The translations under genes and the position numbers were made by a program. From NCBI GenBank assembly GCA_001949185.1, contig BDGG01000004.1:3629777-3693776 (forward strand): 64,000 nt of DNA. The letters run 5' to 3'. Source of the DNA: Ramazzottius varieornatus (lineage: Eukaryota > Tardigrada > Eutardigrada > Parachela > Ramazzottiidae). The notes under the pieces were generated by a model. That model was given only the letters and a program-made list of their open reading frames with translations. It was not told the origin of the DNA and searched no databases. Shown piece by piece: positions 12,985 through 25,344 of this stretch (position 1 is its first letter; every line of letters begins with the position of its first letter).

Positions 12985-13590
12985 CGATAAAGTTCGATAC
13001 GATATTTTTCGACACAGTATCGGCGGATATTTTATTGCAGTTTTCGATATTCATTCGATATCGATACTACTATCCGATATTTTCCGATACCGTTTTCTCG
13101 ATATATCGTATCATATCGCACCAATATATCGATATTTCTGGAATTTTAGTTTTTCGGAATTCCACTGGTTCAAGATCAAAAACCCAAGAAGCCGATTTCC
13201 ACATAAATTATTAGTAAGATCGAAAGCGTCGGATGCAGCAAAAACATAACTATACCAAGACTTCAAACACATGGAAACCTAGACAGATTTAGTACCAGAA
13301 CCGAATGGGCGGAGTGAGCTCGGTACACCATGGCCAAAATCAAGTCTTTGAAATCACCCATGGTTTTTCGTGAACGAGATATCACTGGCGAGTTTGCCAT
13401 TCAGCAAAATACCGATATATCAATAATATATCGATATGGCGCGATAAGATATCGCCGAATATTTTATTGCGTTACTCGATATGACCTCCATATCGATAGT
13501 TTCGATACGATACCTGCCGCATATTTTATCGCAAAGATTCGATAAATTTCGATACGATATTGATATACCGTATCGTTCCCAGCACAAACT
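12985..13590. repeat. Pair of CGATA-rich degenerate repeats
   Basis: Two blocks (about 12985-13140 and 13405-13590) are packed with GATAT/CGATA/ATCGATAT words and separated by about 265 bp of ordinary sequence. Both contain GATATTTTATTGC- or AATATTTTATTGC-like strings followed by CGATAT runs, and they are related in direct and partly inverted orientation. The intervening sequence has no credible gene. They look like an old non-autonomous element or decayed satellite. Confidence 0.5.
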
Positions 13591-14110
13591 CTGGGAAAGT
13601 CTGAATGGTGATAGATCTGTGGTAATTAATATCAGTGTCAAGTCATTGATAGTCCACCAGCTGTTTAGCACGGTAATACCAGCTCTATGGGAAATAAAAA
13701 TGAGGGCTAATCGACGACCGAAACACTAGAGTTTTCGTGACGTTGATACGGTGTGATTGATCACGGTTTGATGCGGCATTGCATCAGACTGAGAGCTGTT
13801 GGTTTTCACAACGTGCGCGACGCGTTGCTGCATACACTTTGACATGTCAGCGCACCTGGGGCGTGCAGTTACTGCGCACTGGTGCTTGTACGGTGTGTAT
13901 ATGTGGGTGTTGCTCCCATGCTGTGAAGCCTGAGTTCTCATCATGCGCAACACAGTTTAGTTTTTACTTAGGTTGCGACGCCATGGTGTTCGTGGGCGAA
14001 TCTGATTACCTCCGGCCCTTACCCCAATCAGCTTTGCATGTATGTTTCCACATTACCGATGTTGCCGTGGTATGCAGCTGGGGGACTCTCAATGAATAGG
14101 CACTATCAAT

Positions 14111-14922
14111 AGAGAGATTGATACGGAACTCGAGCAGAGCAACAAATCCGAGTAGCGTAAGACTTTGGCCCGTCTCATTCCTTACGCTAATCGGCTGAGG
14201 TTGAGACCCGCTACGCGATCCAGCCGCTTAGCCTAACTTCTTCGAAAGGTTTTGCAAAACCTCCATCAATTTTCATGATTAATAACGTTTTGGTAAGACG
14301 CGATGTCAAATCACACGAAGTTTCCAGCTTTGATACAGCAACAGAAAAAGTGGTTACCAGTTCCGACTGCTTAAAGCTCAAGTGAATCTTGATACGAAAA
14401 GCAACAGTTAAAGGCAATGTAAAATCCAGAAAGTAGCAAAAGCCGCAGTTAGAGACACAGTTCTCACTGTGGCAAAAGTCACAGTTGACGTTGTAGTCTC
14501 ATCGAATATTTGAAAGCCACAGTTACACCCACAATCAAGGTGAGATTTTCGTTGTTTTCTAGGTTGACAAAGTCACAGTAAAGCGTGCAGTCGTTGCTAC
14601 AGTTCGACGAATGGTTAGTAACTGACGTGAAACCCTGAAAGATGCAGTTAGAGGGCAGTTGGCACCTCGGTGTGACGTCTTGAAAGCAAATCTGAGGTTT
14701 TGATAAACTTTTGGGAAGAAATACCCACAGAAAAACTTAGTTGGAACGTTACTCGGATTTCTTACGCACTCGAGTAACAGCCCATATGCTTTACTCGGGA
14801 ATTAAGCACCGAGCACATTAGTGGGTTCAGTCGGTTGGACTCGGCCCACGTACTGTCTTTCAATTGGCTTATCCCTACGCTAATCCGATTTCTTGCTCTG
14901 CTCGAGCGCCGTATCAACCTCT
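14111..14922. mobile_element. Non-autonomous element with ~50-bp terminal inverted repeats
   Basis: The left end (14111-14162) and the reverse complement of the right end (about 14872-14922) share TTGATACGG, CTCGAGCAGAGCAA and TAGCGTA in the same order, with about 85% identity over some 50 bp. The roughly 0.8-kb interior has no transposase reading frame. It carries about seven copies of a CACAGTT/GCAGTTA word between 14440 and 14660, resembling the subterminal repeats of some DNA transposons. I could not identify a clear target-site duplication, so the exact ends are uncertain. Confidence 0.55.
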
Positions 14923-15250
14923 TGAATATTAAGTCGGGGATTGAGCGATTACTGCTTGTTGTTGCCTGAATGCCTGTTCCCTGGTGGTTCTCTGACTTTC
15001 CTTACTGGCTGTGTCAGGGGAAGGAAGGATTGATTGATCGAATACTCTACCAGTGATTTGGGGTAATTATCACAGTCCCTCAAATGTCGGTCGGAAAATT
15101 TAATTTCAAGACTTCTTAATTTAGAGTTTTTCGAGTATTCGTCCTTCTTGATGTTCTGCGTTTCCTTCGATCATCTCGACCTTGATTTGATTTACCTCAT
15201 GACCTTCGCGGCAGTAGAAGAGCTGGAACCGTGAGAGATTCTGCAATACA

Positions 15251-16045
15251 GTGTTTGTAGAGTCTGTGTACGCGAAGATGGATGCGGACGGGAGAGTGGT
15301 GGATTCGCGGATGATTGTTTTGATATTGACAGTACCATCATGCGGCAGCTCGACCGGAAGTCATCGTCTGCCGACAAGAAGAGTGCGGATCTTCTTCAAA
15401 GATGCTTTACGAAAATTCTCCGCCACGGTAAACGACTACGTCGCAGTTTTCGCGAAAGATGACGAGATGGGCGGTGGTGACGACGAGCTGATCGAGATCC
15501 CCAAGTCGATTTCTGTTGCGCCTGTAGCATTTAAGCACGTCAGCAATTGGGTCGACATACACATGGAGGAACCGTCCCTGTTCGAGCGCCCTATCCTCAG
15601 CTGGATGCGTCAGTACTGGAATTCGCGGGATGTGGCGTGGATGTTGAACATCTGTCGTCCTTTCGGATTCTCTCCAATTAGAGAAGAAGACCTGAGTACG
15701 TTAAAGAGACGCCATCCTGTGGTTTTGACGTGGGAAGGTCTTGCGCGGCTGCGGGAAGTCCATACGGCAGCTGACTACTTGGGCATACAAGTCTTGGTGG
15801 AAGGAATAGATTTTTTCTTAGAGGTCTGTCGGAAGCATACACCGATGGACCGATTCAACTGGACTCTGAATATTAACGATTACCCGAAAGACTCGTCACC
15901 TGCGACGGGATGCTCCGTTGTTTTGAACTACGCTGGCCAGCCCGTATTCCTTCGAGTTCCAGCCATCGTGCAGATGAATCTCGGACATAACATGCCTCCC
16001 AGCATAGCGAAGTCGGATTTAATGATGGTGACTCTTTCCCAGTGA
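15251..16045 (+). CDS. Divergent Skp1-like protein
   Basis: A single uninterrupted frame encodes up to 264 residues. The middle shows an acidic DDELIEIPKSISV stretch followed by FKHVSNWVDIHMEEP, the position of the Skp1 pattern IPLPNV...VIQWCTHH. Further on, LREVHTAADYLGIQVLVEG aligns by eye with Skp1 FELILAANYLDIKGLLD, and a following CRKHTP with the Skp1 GKTPEEI segment. Skp1 links F-box proteins to cullin-1 ubiquitin ligases. The linker between the two blocks is much longer than in canonical Skp1, and there is a C-terminal extension of about 50 residues, so this would be a paralogue with altered function. In the first 150 bp a second reading frame also looks protein-like, so the N-terminus may involve an unrecognised intron or frame change. 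ATG at 15278 is an alternative start. Confidence 0.4.
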   Translation: MFVESVYAKMDADGRVVDSRMIVLILTVPSCGSSTGSHRLPTRRVRIFFKDALRKFSATVNDYVAVFAKDDEMGGGDDELIEIPKSISVAPVAFKHVSNWVDIHMEEPSLFERPILSWMRQYWNSRDVAWMLNICRPFGFSPIREEDLSTLKRRHPVVLTWEGLARLREVHTAADYLGIQVLVEGIDFFLEVCRKHTPMDRFNWTLNINDYPKDSSPATGCSVVLNYAGQPVFLRVPAIVQMNLGHNMPPSIAKSDLMMVTLSQ

Positions 16046-16584
16046 CTGCCGTGTCCGGTGGTGTACAAGTAATAATAGACTATCAAATCGGAAATTGTTT
16101 CTCTTTTACTGTACAAAAAAAATATGTGTTGTTGGTATTCTACTTAAATGCCCTCTTTATGGTGTGCTGAACATAGATGAGACGCGCTCCGAGTACGTTT
16201 AGTTCATGATAATTTTCATGATGTTAATTTTACGTTTCGTATGGTATAATGTTTTGTCAATGCGGTCCTCCAGTGTTTTATGTCATGGTGCAGCGCAGGA
16301 GCAATAAACTAGGACTATTTCCTATCGTACTAAAACACGAAGTTGTTTACTATAATACAAGTCACCAAATTCGACATGTACGACCGAAAGATAAAACTCT
16401 GAAGCTGTATGCACCGGGAAAGAAAGCATGCAATAAAAAATCTCAAAGATCGTTGAAGCCGTGCATCACAAAACATGACTGCGCCTGCTTCGCAGAGCAT
16501 CAACGGCAGAATGTTTTCAAACAGCTGCCGCTTGTTTAGCTTGAAGAAGGCTTCATTGAGGCCTAAACCTCCAAAGCGGAACGA

Positions 16585-18677
16585 TCACGGTTGCTTGTTG
16601 AATCTTGGTTTGGTCCCTCGCTTGGACGTGACGAGCACTTTCGAGCGCATAAAACTAAGGTCGCGGAATCTTTTTATTACATCATCGATTTCTTCCGCAG
16701 ACCGGACTGTAACATTGATACCGTTCGCCGTAAGTCTGGTGATCGGAGGAATCTGACTGTATGAAGGTAAAGTCTTTGTTGCTGGAGGAGGTGCTCCGGT
16801 TGCCCAAGAGGAGCCGATGTTCCCGTTGGTCGTACTTATCGCATCGCTACTCAGACTCAGCATATCCTCAACCTCCAGACTTCGAAAGTCAGATTTACCA
16901 GTCTTCGAATCATCCGAGCCAGTCACAGTAGGTGTCTGTATGAACAGCAGGTACGGAGTTAACCGTGATGAAAATTATGGAAGAAGCTACGAAGAAAATT
17001 TGCTATCTCACGTTTTGATGAGAATCGTTGCTTGTGTTGCTACCGTCCAGTTGCACCGGGTCTTTATTACCCATGGAAAACTGCAATAAGAATATGCAAT
17101 GAAAACACTGTTCGACACTAACGAGATTTTTGGAACCCTTACTGCGCTCTGATAGTTTAGCCGTAAGGAGCTTAGGAGAGATTTCCGAATGGCCGACGAA
17201 GCCCACTGGAAGCCAAGCGCATATGTCTCATCCAAATTTTTGAGCCTATTCCACAAGTCTTCGCTACTTCTGAGAAAAGCATAACCATAAGGATAAGCGT
17301 CGGTGTAAAGCATCAACGAGGTTCGTAGCAATCCTGTGCATCATAAAGTCTTACGAAAATGGGACGGTATCGATTTGCGAATCGAGATTCAATGAAGGAA
17401 CGGGTCCTTCTTCATGTAAGTTTTCATAAAATGACGTGCTGATCGTATCCTCGAAGCTCACATCATCCTCAACCTAGAACACGACAAGCTTGACGAAACA
17501 GACTTAAGTTAAATCAGATCCTAGCCAAGTTCGTCCTAGTTTTGTAAGACATACCGGTAACATATCTACCGAGACTACAGCACTAGGAGCTGCAGGTTCG
17601 GGTTCCTCGCTGAGCCCAGGTGGTTGAGCCGAAGAAAATTCCGCGAACTCAGCCCAGTTATCTTCCTCTTCCGCATCATCGACCACAGGCTTCGTTACTG
17701 GCTCTTCGTGACCCTTCGGGCCCGCCTGCCCATGTCTTACCAGTGGAGAATCTTTCGAAGTCTGATGCAGATCGTCAGATGCCGCTGAAGGCCCTCGGAG
17801 ACTGGTCCCTTCTTCCACAGACGGTTCATCGCGAGAAGAATGGCCAGAATCGGCATCCATCCCGTTTAAAGTCGTTTCGAAAATCTGTAATTCGGAATGC
17901 GCCTGCGCGAAAGAGCTATCAGCCCAACCCCAGTCGTCCTCCTGGTCCAGTACTTGTGCGGTAGACGCGACATTCTCTAGAGAGACGCTTGGCGATCTTG
18001 CCTCTGTGTCCGGGCTAATACGTTCCGCATCGTGTGTAAAAGCTTTGGAAATAATTTCTGACTCTGCCAAGAATTCGGACGTGGTGGCGTCTGGTACACT
18101 CGGACTGCCAACATCGACATCTGGTTCAGAGCGTACTTCGTCAGTCAGGGGAATCTCAGACCTGGTCGTGAACGGTGTTTCTCCTTTCGTTGCAGAAGCC
18201 GAAACTGCAAGAAAAATTTCGAATAAAGTTCGAGCGACTGCTAGTACACACCTAAATGGTTCCATCATCCGCGCGAACTGAATGTCATTATGTTAATCTA
18301 CCTGGCGCTATATGGTTCCACGTGTTAGGTTCCTCCTGGCGTATGTCAGATACTGCCGTCGTACCGGAAGTGACGTTCCATTGGTCATCTTCTCCATCCG
18401 ATACACCAAAGATTTCACTTTCAGCATGATATGCAGGCGAAGAGCTGCCTGGATGGGACTGAGTATTGGTAACATGCTTAACTTCGGCAAATCTAACAGG
18501 TTGCTCCGGAATGCTTTCGTTCAATGTGAACGAGCGAACACTTGCGGAATCCTCTTCCGCATCCAGATTAATTCTGCTGAAATTCGTTGATATATTACCG
18601 ACGTCTGGGGGGGAATCGTGTGATTCGCTATCGTCAAACGGTGGAGGTGAGGAAGATATGCGTGGCGGAAGAAACAT
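16585..18677 (-). CDS. AFTPH: Aftiphilin, clathrin accessory protein
   Basis: Aftiphilin binds clathrin, AP-1/AP-2 adaptors and other trafficking proteins at the trans-Golgi network and endosomes. Six exons join in phase: 18677-18302, 18204-17555, 17473-17355, 17269-17143, 17080-17012, 16935-16585, about 563 residues. The N-terminus has the SSPPPFDDS motif typical of the family start. The middle is acidic and Ser-rich with short peptides suited to adaptor binding, such as DDWGWADSSF and DNWAEFAEF. The clathrin-binding region is very clear: LWNRLKNLDETYALGFQW followed by KSLLSSL. The final exon holds VIKRFRDLSFMRSKVLV, matching the conserved C-terminal LPDLTFMHAKVLM. Vertebrate aftiphilin is longer (over 900 residues), mostly in the disordered part. 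The first ATG follows an in-frame GTG; the ATG at 18677 fits the family start best. Confidence 0.88.
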
Positions 18678-19466
18678 ATTTGCCGCGTTATCGCTTGTCA
18701 GCCTGACGATCACAATTAAAATAACGGTATACCCATCACACCTGTGCCAGAGAAGCAGAGACGATCATCCATTACTTCCATGTTATCTTCCTTGTGGTGA
18801 GGTCCCACAATCCTGCAGTGAGATACGACTGAGCACAGACATACATAAATTGTCGGACACTCTGAAGGAAGGAAATCGTAGACATCAAAATATTTTGAAA
18901 TTTTTCGTTAATTGCATAATAGAGCTTGGAAGCAATCTGGCAATTGCGAAACCAGCTTGCACCGTAGTTTGCTCTCAGTAACGTCAGGAATGATTAATCA
19001 GGCAATCAAGCGGACACATTTGTTAATACTTGTATATCGTATCGTTAAGAACATTTTACCAGATAGTCTTCTGCAATCTTCCGCACCAAGACTTGAGTCC
19101 TTACCCCGTTCTTGTTGACGTCTCCGGTCATCCTCTTCTTCCAGATTGGGGTAGTGGGGAGTGTTCAGCCTGAGCAGCACGACTATTTGAGCCTCCATCG
19201 GCGCACATCACTTGTTGGTTGCTGCTCCATCAAGGCTGAAGTGCCAGTCGCCATAACCTCCATCTTGCATGCCAGCAGCGGCCAGTGGATATCACTGAGC
19301 CAACGTCTTGCCTTGGGTAGGGCCTGGTGACAGACTGTTAAGCCCCTTCTGCATAACAGCTATTTCGCGAAGAAGATTGGTTTTTGGGGAAGCCCAAGTA
19401 GGGAACGCCGCTTTCGGGACACGCCGTATCCGGTGCTCGTTCTGATTACGCTGACGTTTCATCACC
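18678..19466. promoter_or_regulatory. Divergent intergenic region between AFTPH and PUF60
   Basis: About 790 bp separate the two start codons, which are transcribed away from each other, so promoters and 5' UTRs of both genes must lie here. I see no convincing coding exon. Short open frames on both strands (for example 19292-19507 minus) show no recognisable domain. Confidence 0.35.
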
Positions 19467-21726
19467 ATGGAGGACGCTTCGATGTCACCAGGAGGACAAC
19501 TGGCCAACCTACAGGTGAGATTTTCTTACGTGAACAACGAAAGGATATTGCATTGTGTGGAGGTTCGCTTTAAACAAGTTTGGTGCACTTACGGCCTTGT
19601 GACAGCCGTATGTAAGGTTGTACCGTATGAGTTGTCTTGCCATCACTGTTTTGTGCTTTCAGAATGGAGACAACGCTAAACAAGTGGGCAAAATCATCGC
19701 AGGACCAGGAGCCAAGAATGAGTTGCCACTCATCCTGTCTATGAATCTCACGGATAACATTACGGAAGAACAGCGATCACGTATAAGCAAGGCAAGGAAA
19801 TACGCCACTGAACAGTCCACCAAGTACGTCTTAATGAAGCAGACACTAGCCCATCAACAGCAACAGCAAAAGCATCTACAGCGACAACAAGCCTTGATGC
19901 TTATGTGCCGGTAAGAACTCGAATCTTATGCCGAAGATTCGGAACGAGACTGAATTGATGTGCGTCTACTTTTCAGGGTGTATGTCGGCAGTATCAGCTT
20001 TGAGTTGAAGGAAGAAACCATCAAAACGGCTTTCGCTCCTTATGGACCGATCCGTAGTGTCAACATGTCGTATGATCCTGTCCTGAACAAGCACAAAGGG
20101 TTTGCCTTCGTCGAATACGAGTTGCCGGAAGCAGCGCAACTGGCCTTGGAAGGAATGGGTGGCGCCATCATTGGAGGGCGCAACGTTAAGGTACAATCAA
20201 TGATCACACAAAACTTAACTTGTCTGATCAATATCGGATTTTATAAGTTCGTTTTCAGGTCGGAAGACCCAGCAACATGCCACAAGCACAGCCTTTGGTG
20301 GAGGAAGTTCTGGCGGAAGCTGCTTTGGGAACCCGAGTTTACCTGGCCAGTATTCATCCTGACATTGGAGAAGACGATCTGAAGAGGTATGTGGAGAACA
20401 TTCTTCGATTCTAGAAATCGTTTCGCCAGATGATGGTTCGTTATTTTTGCAGCGTCTTCGAAGCCTTTGGGAAGATTGTCTCAGTTCAATTAGCGCGAGT
20501 GTCTCCCGGAGGTCGCCATAAGTGAGTCCTTCCTCCTTCTTCCCGTATCTTACTTCCGAACCCTATACTAAACGAAGGATTACGCAGAGGCTATGGCCAC
20601 ATAGAATATGAAAACTTCCAGAGTGCGCAAGACAGCATTGCGTCAATGAATATGTTTGATTTAGGTGGAATGCTGCTCAGAGTTGGCAAGGTTGGTCGTT
20701 ATTTTTATTGTGTTATACTTACTGCATCAAGTTGTAACCTCCACCTCGGCAGCGTTAATTTGTTTTTTTCGTTTATTGCAGGCCATCATGCCACCCAACA
20801 CTTCCATCCAGTCCATGGCACTCACACCGGGAGGATTACCAACAGCATCGGCAGTAGCAGCTGCCGCAGTCACGGCTAAATTACAGGCACTGGAGGCTGT
20901 CTCGGTAAGCTAACACCTTTTCGATTTCAGCATACTGATTGGTGCTTACTTTTGACTTGGAATATGAGAGTATTGATTGCAGAGTTCTCCGCCCGCGAGA
21001 GTGAGAAGCATAACGCCACCTCCGCCTGTCAGTGTCAACATTCCGCCTCCTGGCTTTGCCATTGCACCTCCGCCGATCGGTGTGGTCATACCGAAAGGTG
21101 CGATGCGATCGGACGAGAACACCAACGGAAGCAGCTCGGACAAGAAGGAGTCTAAGAAACGAGAGCTTTCGCCTGCGGTTGAGGAAGAGCTGCCTCAGAC
21201 ACTTCACCACCAGGAAAATGTGGTGATAAAAGGCAGCAGCGCTCGGCATCTCATTATGCAGAAGCTGGTTCGTCAAGACAAGGTAAGCCACTATTGTACT
21301 ACGTTCTTTGTAGATCACCTGTCTGATGGTATGTTGTGCGCCCTTTAGACCAGTGTGGTGGTTCTTCGAAATATGGTAACTCCGGAAGAAGTGGATGATA
21401 CGCTGAAGGAGGAAATTGAAGAAGAGTGTTCACAGTACGGCACTGTGAAACATGTTGTCATCTATCAGGAAAGGGAAAACGACAGTGATGATGCACCGCA
21501 GAATGTGAAGATATTTGTCGAGTTTGAAGCACCAGATGGTATGTCTAGCGCTCTTGATTCTGTCGACTGTCGCACGTTGATAATGTATTTAACGCTTGTT
21601 TTTGTTATCTCTTCAGGTGCGGAAAACGCCAAGAAAGGCCTTAATGGACGGTTCTTCGCTGGGCGAGTCGTGAAGGCGGACATCTACGACAGAGACCTGT
21701 TCGAGTACCAGGACTATTCGGCTTGA
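19467..21726 (+). CDS. PUF60: Poly(U)-binding splicing factor PUF60 (half pint)
   Basis: PUF60 is a U2AF65-related factor that promotes 3' splice-site recognition by the U2 snRNP. Ten exons join in phase: 19467-19514, 19663-19910, 19977-20190, 20259-20386, 20453-20521, 20588-20690, 20782-20904, 20983-21282, 21349-21538, 21617-21726, about 510 residues (human 559). The N-terminal block contains [29 protein letters not shown]1 (exon 3) has [11 protein letters not shown] and [21 protein letters not shown]2 spans exons 4-6 ([28 protein letters not shown]). An Ala/Pro-rich linker follows in exons 7-8. [12 protein letters not shown] precedes the C-terminal U2AF-homology RRM (exons 9-10: [45 protein letters not shown]). 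Identity is essentially certain from this domain order. Confidence 0.97.
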
Positions 21727-22305
21727 GAAGACTTTCCGAACGAATGGTGATCCTTCGTGGAACGAAGAAGACTGACAATAATTATTGTCACGGTTTGGCA
21801 GTTTGAAATTGGTCGATATGAAGCTCTTTTTTTCTTTGACGAATTTTGCTTAGTGTACGAGTAGCCATTCTGTGAGCGATCGGACTTGCGTACTGTATTC
21901 AGCCGTTAGGATATGACTTGTTATTTTATTATATTTGTAGTAGCAGTCAACTGAACCTCAACATCACTCTTTGTTGTTTGTGAAAAGCTGACAGTGCCGA
22001 ATCAGAACCCACCTCATTGAAGAGTGTTCACACCGTACGAGTAAGTACTTTAGGAAATATGTAACAGTCTAAATGTGTCGTTCGACGGACACTTGTGACA
22101 AATTCATTAGCGAGTGTGGACAGCGAAGGCTTGCCAGTCGACTCATACAGGTGAAACCGGTTTCTTGTTCATTTCATTGTAGCGCCTCGGGACGTCTAGA
22201 TTGTGTGTTTTGGTACTTTCGACTGATGAGCAGTGTCCGACGGATTTAACCGTGATAATCTCCGTCAGTCTTTCATCAAAGATTTCAGCCTCCTTGGACG
22301 AAATC

Positions 22306-25300
22306 ATGGCGATTTCTTTGCCGGCTGTCGCACGGCTGAAATTACTGTCGTCACCTGCGGAAATCCCAGGTTTGTGGACGAGACTTTCGGATCGATAAAC
22401 CCCTGATATCATTCGAGCTGCCGTACTTCCTTGTTCGTTTAGGTTATCCGGAACAAGACCGTGGGAACTCTCGTGTGAATTTGGCCCAGTTAGAAGTGAG
22501 TACTGATTTAACTCGCTATGGGAAAAAGGGCGGTTTTGCTGATCCGCGTAAAGTGTCTCGGATTATAGACAACACTATACGTTTCTGCTGATTGTAGGTT
22601 CTTTTGCGAACGTCGAAGGTGCTGGGCTGCCAGTGGACACCGGGACGTTCGGAGCTGAAAGTGAGTTCTTGCAGTCTTCTGGTTCTCACGAGCGTTGTTT
22701 TTTGTCTGTATTGCAGGCGTTGTTACAGTCCTGCGTACAAATCATAATGTCCTTCGACGAAAATTCACTCGGTGAAATTTCCAGCTACCGGGTTGACCAG
22801 TCTTTCAGCGCTTGCGCGAAGAAAAAGATAGCGATCGCATGTGCTTTGTCTCAGTTCATCACAGTGGTGGCCTTCTCATCTACTGAACTTGCAACGTGTT
22901 GCGCCGTGAGTTCTGACGAAGGGCCAGGTGCACCTCAGGTACGCTTTACCGATGTCAGGCCGGATCGAAGACCAAAATTGAGACACTGAGGATTGAAGAC
23001 GTAACTTCCATCTCTTTAGGTTCATTGTCAGAGGAGGATTGTCAGCCTGAACGCAGGGGACTACGATGCACATCTTCGGCTCAACTCCGGAAGTGACTTG
23101 GTGAGAAATCTTTGTGCGTTTACACAGAGTCCTCAAATTACCGATGCCGGAAAGTCGTTTACTGCGTAGTTGCTGTATTGCTTGACTCCTCGCTCCACTG
23201 CTATTGCCAAACGATGGCGCCCCAAAGCTACTGGAAGACCGGAATGGATGGTCTTTGTTTATGCATGCTCCACCTCTCGATCGAAGCCTTTACAAAGGCT
23301 GCACAAACTCCGGGGATCCGAACGACAGAAAGTCTTTGACATAACGTTTTCGTAAGTTCCATGTTCACACTCTAGTATTTTCCTACAACAGAGCAGAATT
23401 CGGAAAAAAGCCACCTTCTTTTCTTCGTTTCTTTCAGGGTCGACGGTATGAACATCTTTACACTGTTCATCTACCAAGACTACCCGGAATCCCTGACAAT
23501 CCAACGTCATGTCGTCGAGAAGCACGCGCTGCGCCTAATATCGTCCAATGTCTTCGCACTTCCGGGTATGAGAAAAGCTTCTGAAGTTACAGTCTTACAG
23601 ATGAACTTGGACTGATTTCTGAATCGAACTTATTAAATAGTACTTGAAATCCGTGATAAATGGATCAAAAACTTCGGGAATTTTGTTATACACAGGAGCG
23701 ATTGTGTCTCTAACTATTCAGCCGAAAACGGGATGGGTCGCACTTGGTCTGGATGACTTCTCTTTGGTCCAGATCAGCACTTGGAGCAACGAAATTGCCC
23801 ACAGGGGTAAATCGAATGTGGTGAGTTATCTGCCGACGCTTTGGTACCGAACTCAGTGGAGAATATTCATGTTTATCCCAGATCCGAGCTAGATCATTCT
23901 AACTGTTGCAGATGCCACAGATTGTCCGGTGGAGTACCGACGGAATGGTTTTATGCGTGGCGAACTCTGAAGGGTACGTGGAACTGTACGATGCCGCTTT
24001 GCAGAACGTTTCCACTGTCCTTGTAAACGATGTCCGCGATATGGAAAGGGGTATTCGGTTGAGAACATGCTTCAAGTACGTGGTGCAACCTTTTTTGTTC
24101 CAAAAGCTGGCTAAAACTGGAACGTATTAATGGCATAGCACGACCAAATGGCGCAGCGCCCGGCTGCGGCCTGATCGCATTAGGCTTCCAGTACTATGGT
24201 TGACAATGGCAGCCTGATGTTAACACCTTATTGCCACTGTGTTAATGGTACTTGTTTCAAACAGCTCGATATCGGCTCTTGGCTCTTGCGAATGGATAAA
24301 TTTGTGTTCCTCGGGGACCAACCATTCTGCGATATCACCCTCCGCCATTTTGCTTGTTTTTGAAAGGTAGGTGAGCTGAAAACCCTTTCAGTACGAATTT
24401 TGATGTTTAGTGGTCATCTGACAATGCCGCAGGGGTCCGCTGGCGTTGTTGCAGTTCGCGGCTTCTGAACAAGGACGCCGAGGCCAGCTCTTTCCTTTGG
24501 TTCGGTATTACATTGACCTACTGAGATTCCAAGAGGTAACTATACTTTGTTCCTGGGAAAAAGCCCTTTGTACAGTTACGCAGTCTTCTATAGTGCGTAT
24601 CGTGCTTGGAGGCATCACGAAACTACTGCAATGTCGAGGAACTGATACAAGCATCCCAGCTAATACTCATTTCGATGGTTCAAAGGATCGCTCGCGTGGA
24701 CGAATCCATATGCGAGTATTTCGGTAACATTTCAGCCGACCTGAGTGTCTGGCATGGAACATACTTGAAAAGTGCCTATGCTTAGACTTGACTGAAAAGA
24801 TCCTACACTTTCTACGGCAGCCAGATTCGAGACAAGCGCAGACAGCAGCGGACACTTCCGCCATCCAGTCGTGTTACTCCCTGCTTATGCGCCGATACTT
24901 TGCCTGTCTTGTCAGGTATCGCCATCTTGTAGCCACAAGCTGGGTGGATTCTGAGTTTATATAACCTACAAACACCCTGTTGTAATCCACAGGTACAGTG
25001 CTTTCGACCGCGCCCTAGCGATGGCGGAACTGTCCAAGGACTACGAGTTCCACCAGGTACACAAGAAACACGTTCAGTTGGCGTGTTGTTTACACTTGTT
25101 CCTTTCCCTACCTTGCAGTTTTTTCTGTTAGACTCTACTGAAGAACGCTTCGCGAGTGCTGGACGAGCAACTGAAATTGCGGATAGAAAACACCGCTAGC
25201 CAGTTTATGGGAGACAAGAGCAATAGTTCGACCCTGACAAACACGACCGCTATAATGGCACAAGTATCCATCAGACCCAGCATAGTAACCATCGCCCACA

Positions 25301-25344
25301 AAGAGGACGACAACTTATCGTGGAAAGACCTGGGAGAAATTTGA
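22306..25344 (+). CDS. WDPCP: WDPCP/fritz, planar cell polarity and ciliogenesis effector
   Basis: WDPCP (Drosophila fritz) acts in planar cell polarity and, with the CPLANE complex, in ciliogenesis. Coding exons from the first in-frame ATG: 22306-22369, 22443-22495, 22598-22660, 22717-22938, 23020-23100, 23170-23351, 23438-23565, 23696-23820, 23912-24075, 24265-24366, 24433-24535, 24594-24723, 24786-24915, 24993-25056, 25132-25344, all in phase, about 607 residues (human about 746). Diagnostic blocks are WD-repeat-like VRWSTDGMVLCVANSEGYVE, then LLVFERGPLALLQF, RGQLFPLVRYYIDLLRFQE, and RRYFACLVRYSAFDRALAMA, corresponding to family RFFHHLLRYQRFEKAFLLA. The first coding exon extends upstream in frame to an acceptor near 22182, so the true start may lie in an earlier exon. 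The intron at 24536-24593 is only 58 nt and its retention keeps a frame open. Confidence 0.82.

Noticed and set aside
13330-13729. Ile/Tyr/Arg-rich open frames
   Set aside because: They arise from translation of the CGATA repeat and are not genes.
14440-14660. CACAGTT repeats as a CRISPR-like array
   Set aside because: Repeat units are only 7-8 bp, spacing is irregular, and the context is a eukaryotic transposon-like element.
15192-15377. Minus-strand frame over the Skp1-like start
   Set aside because: Short, no recognisable pattern, and overlaps the better-supported plus-strand frame.
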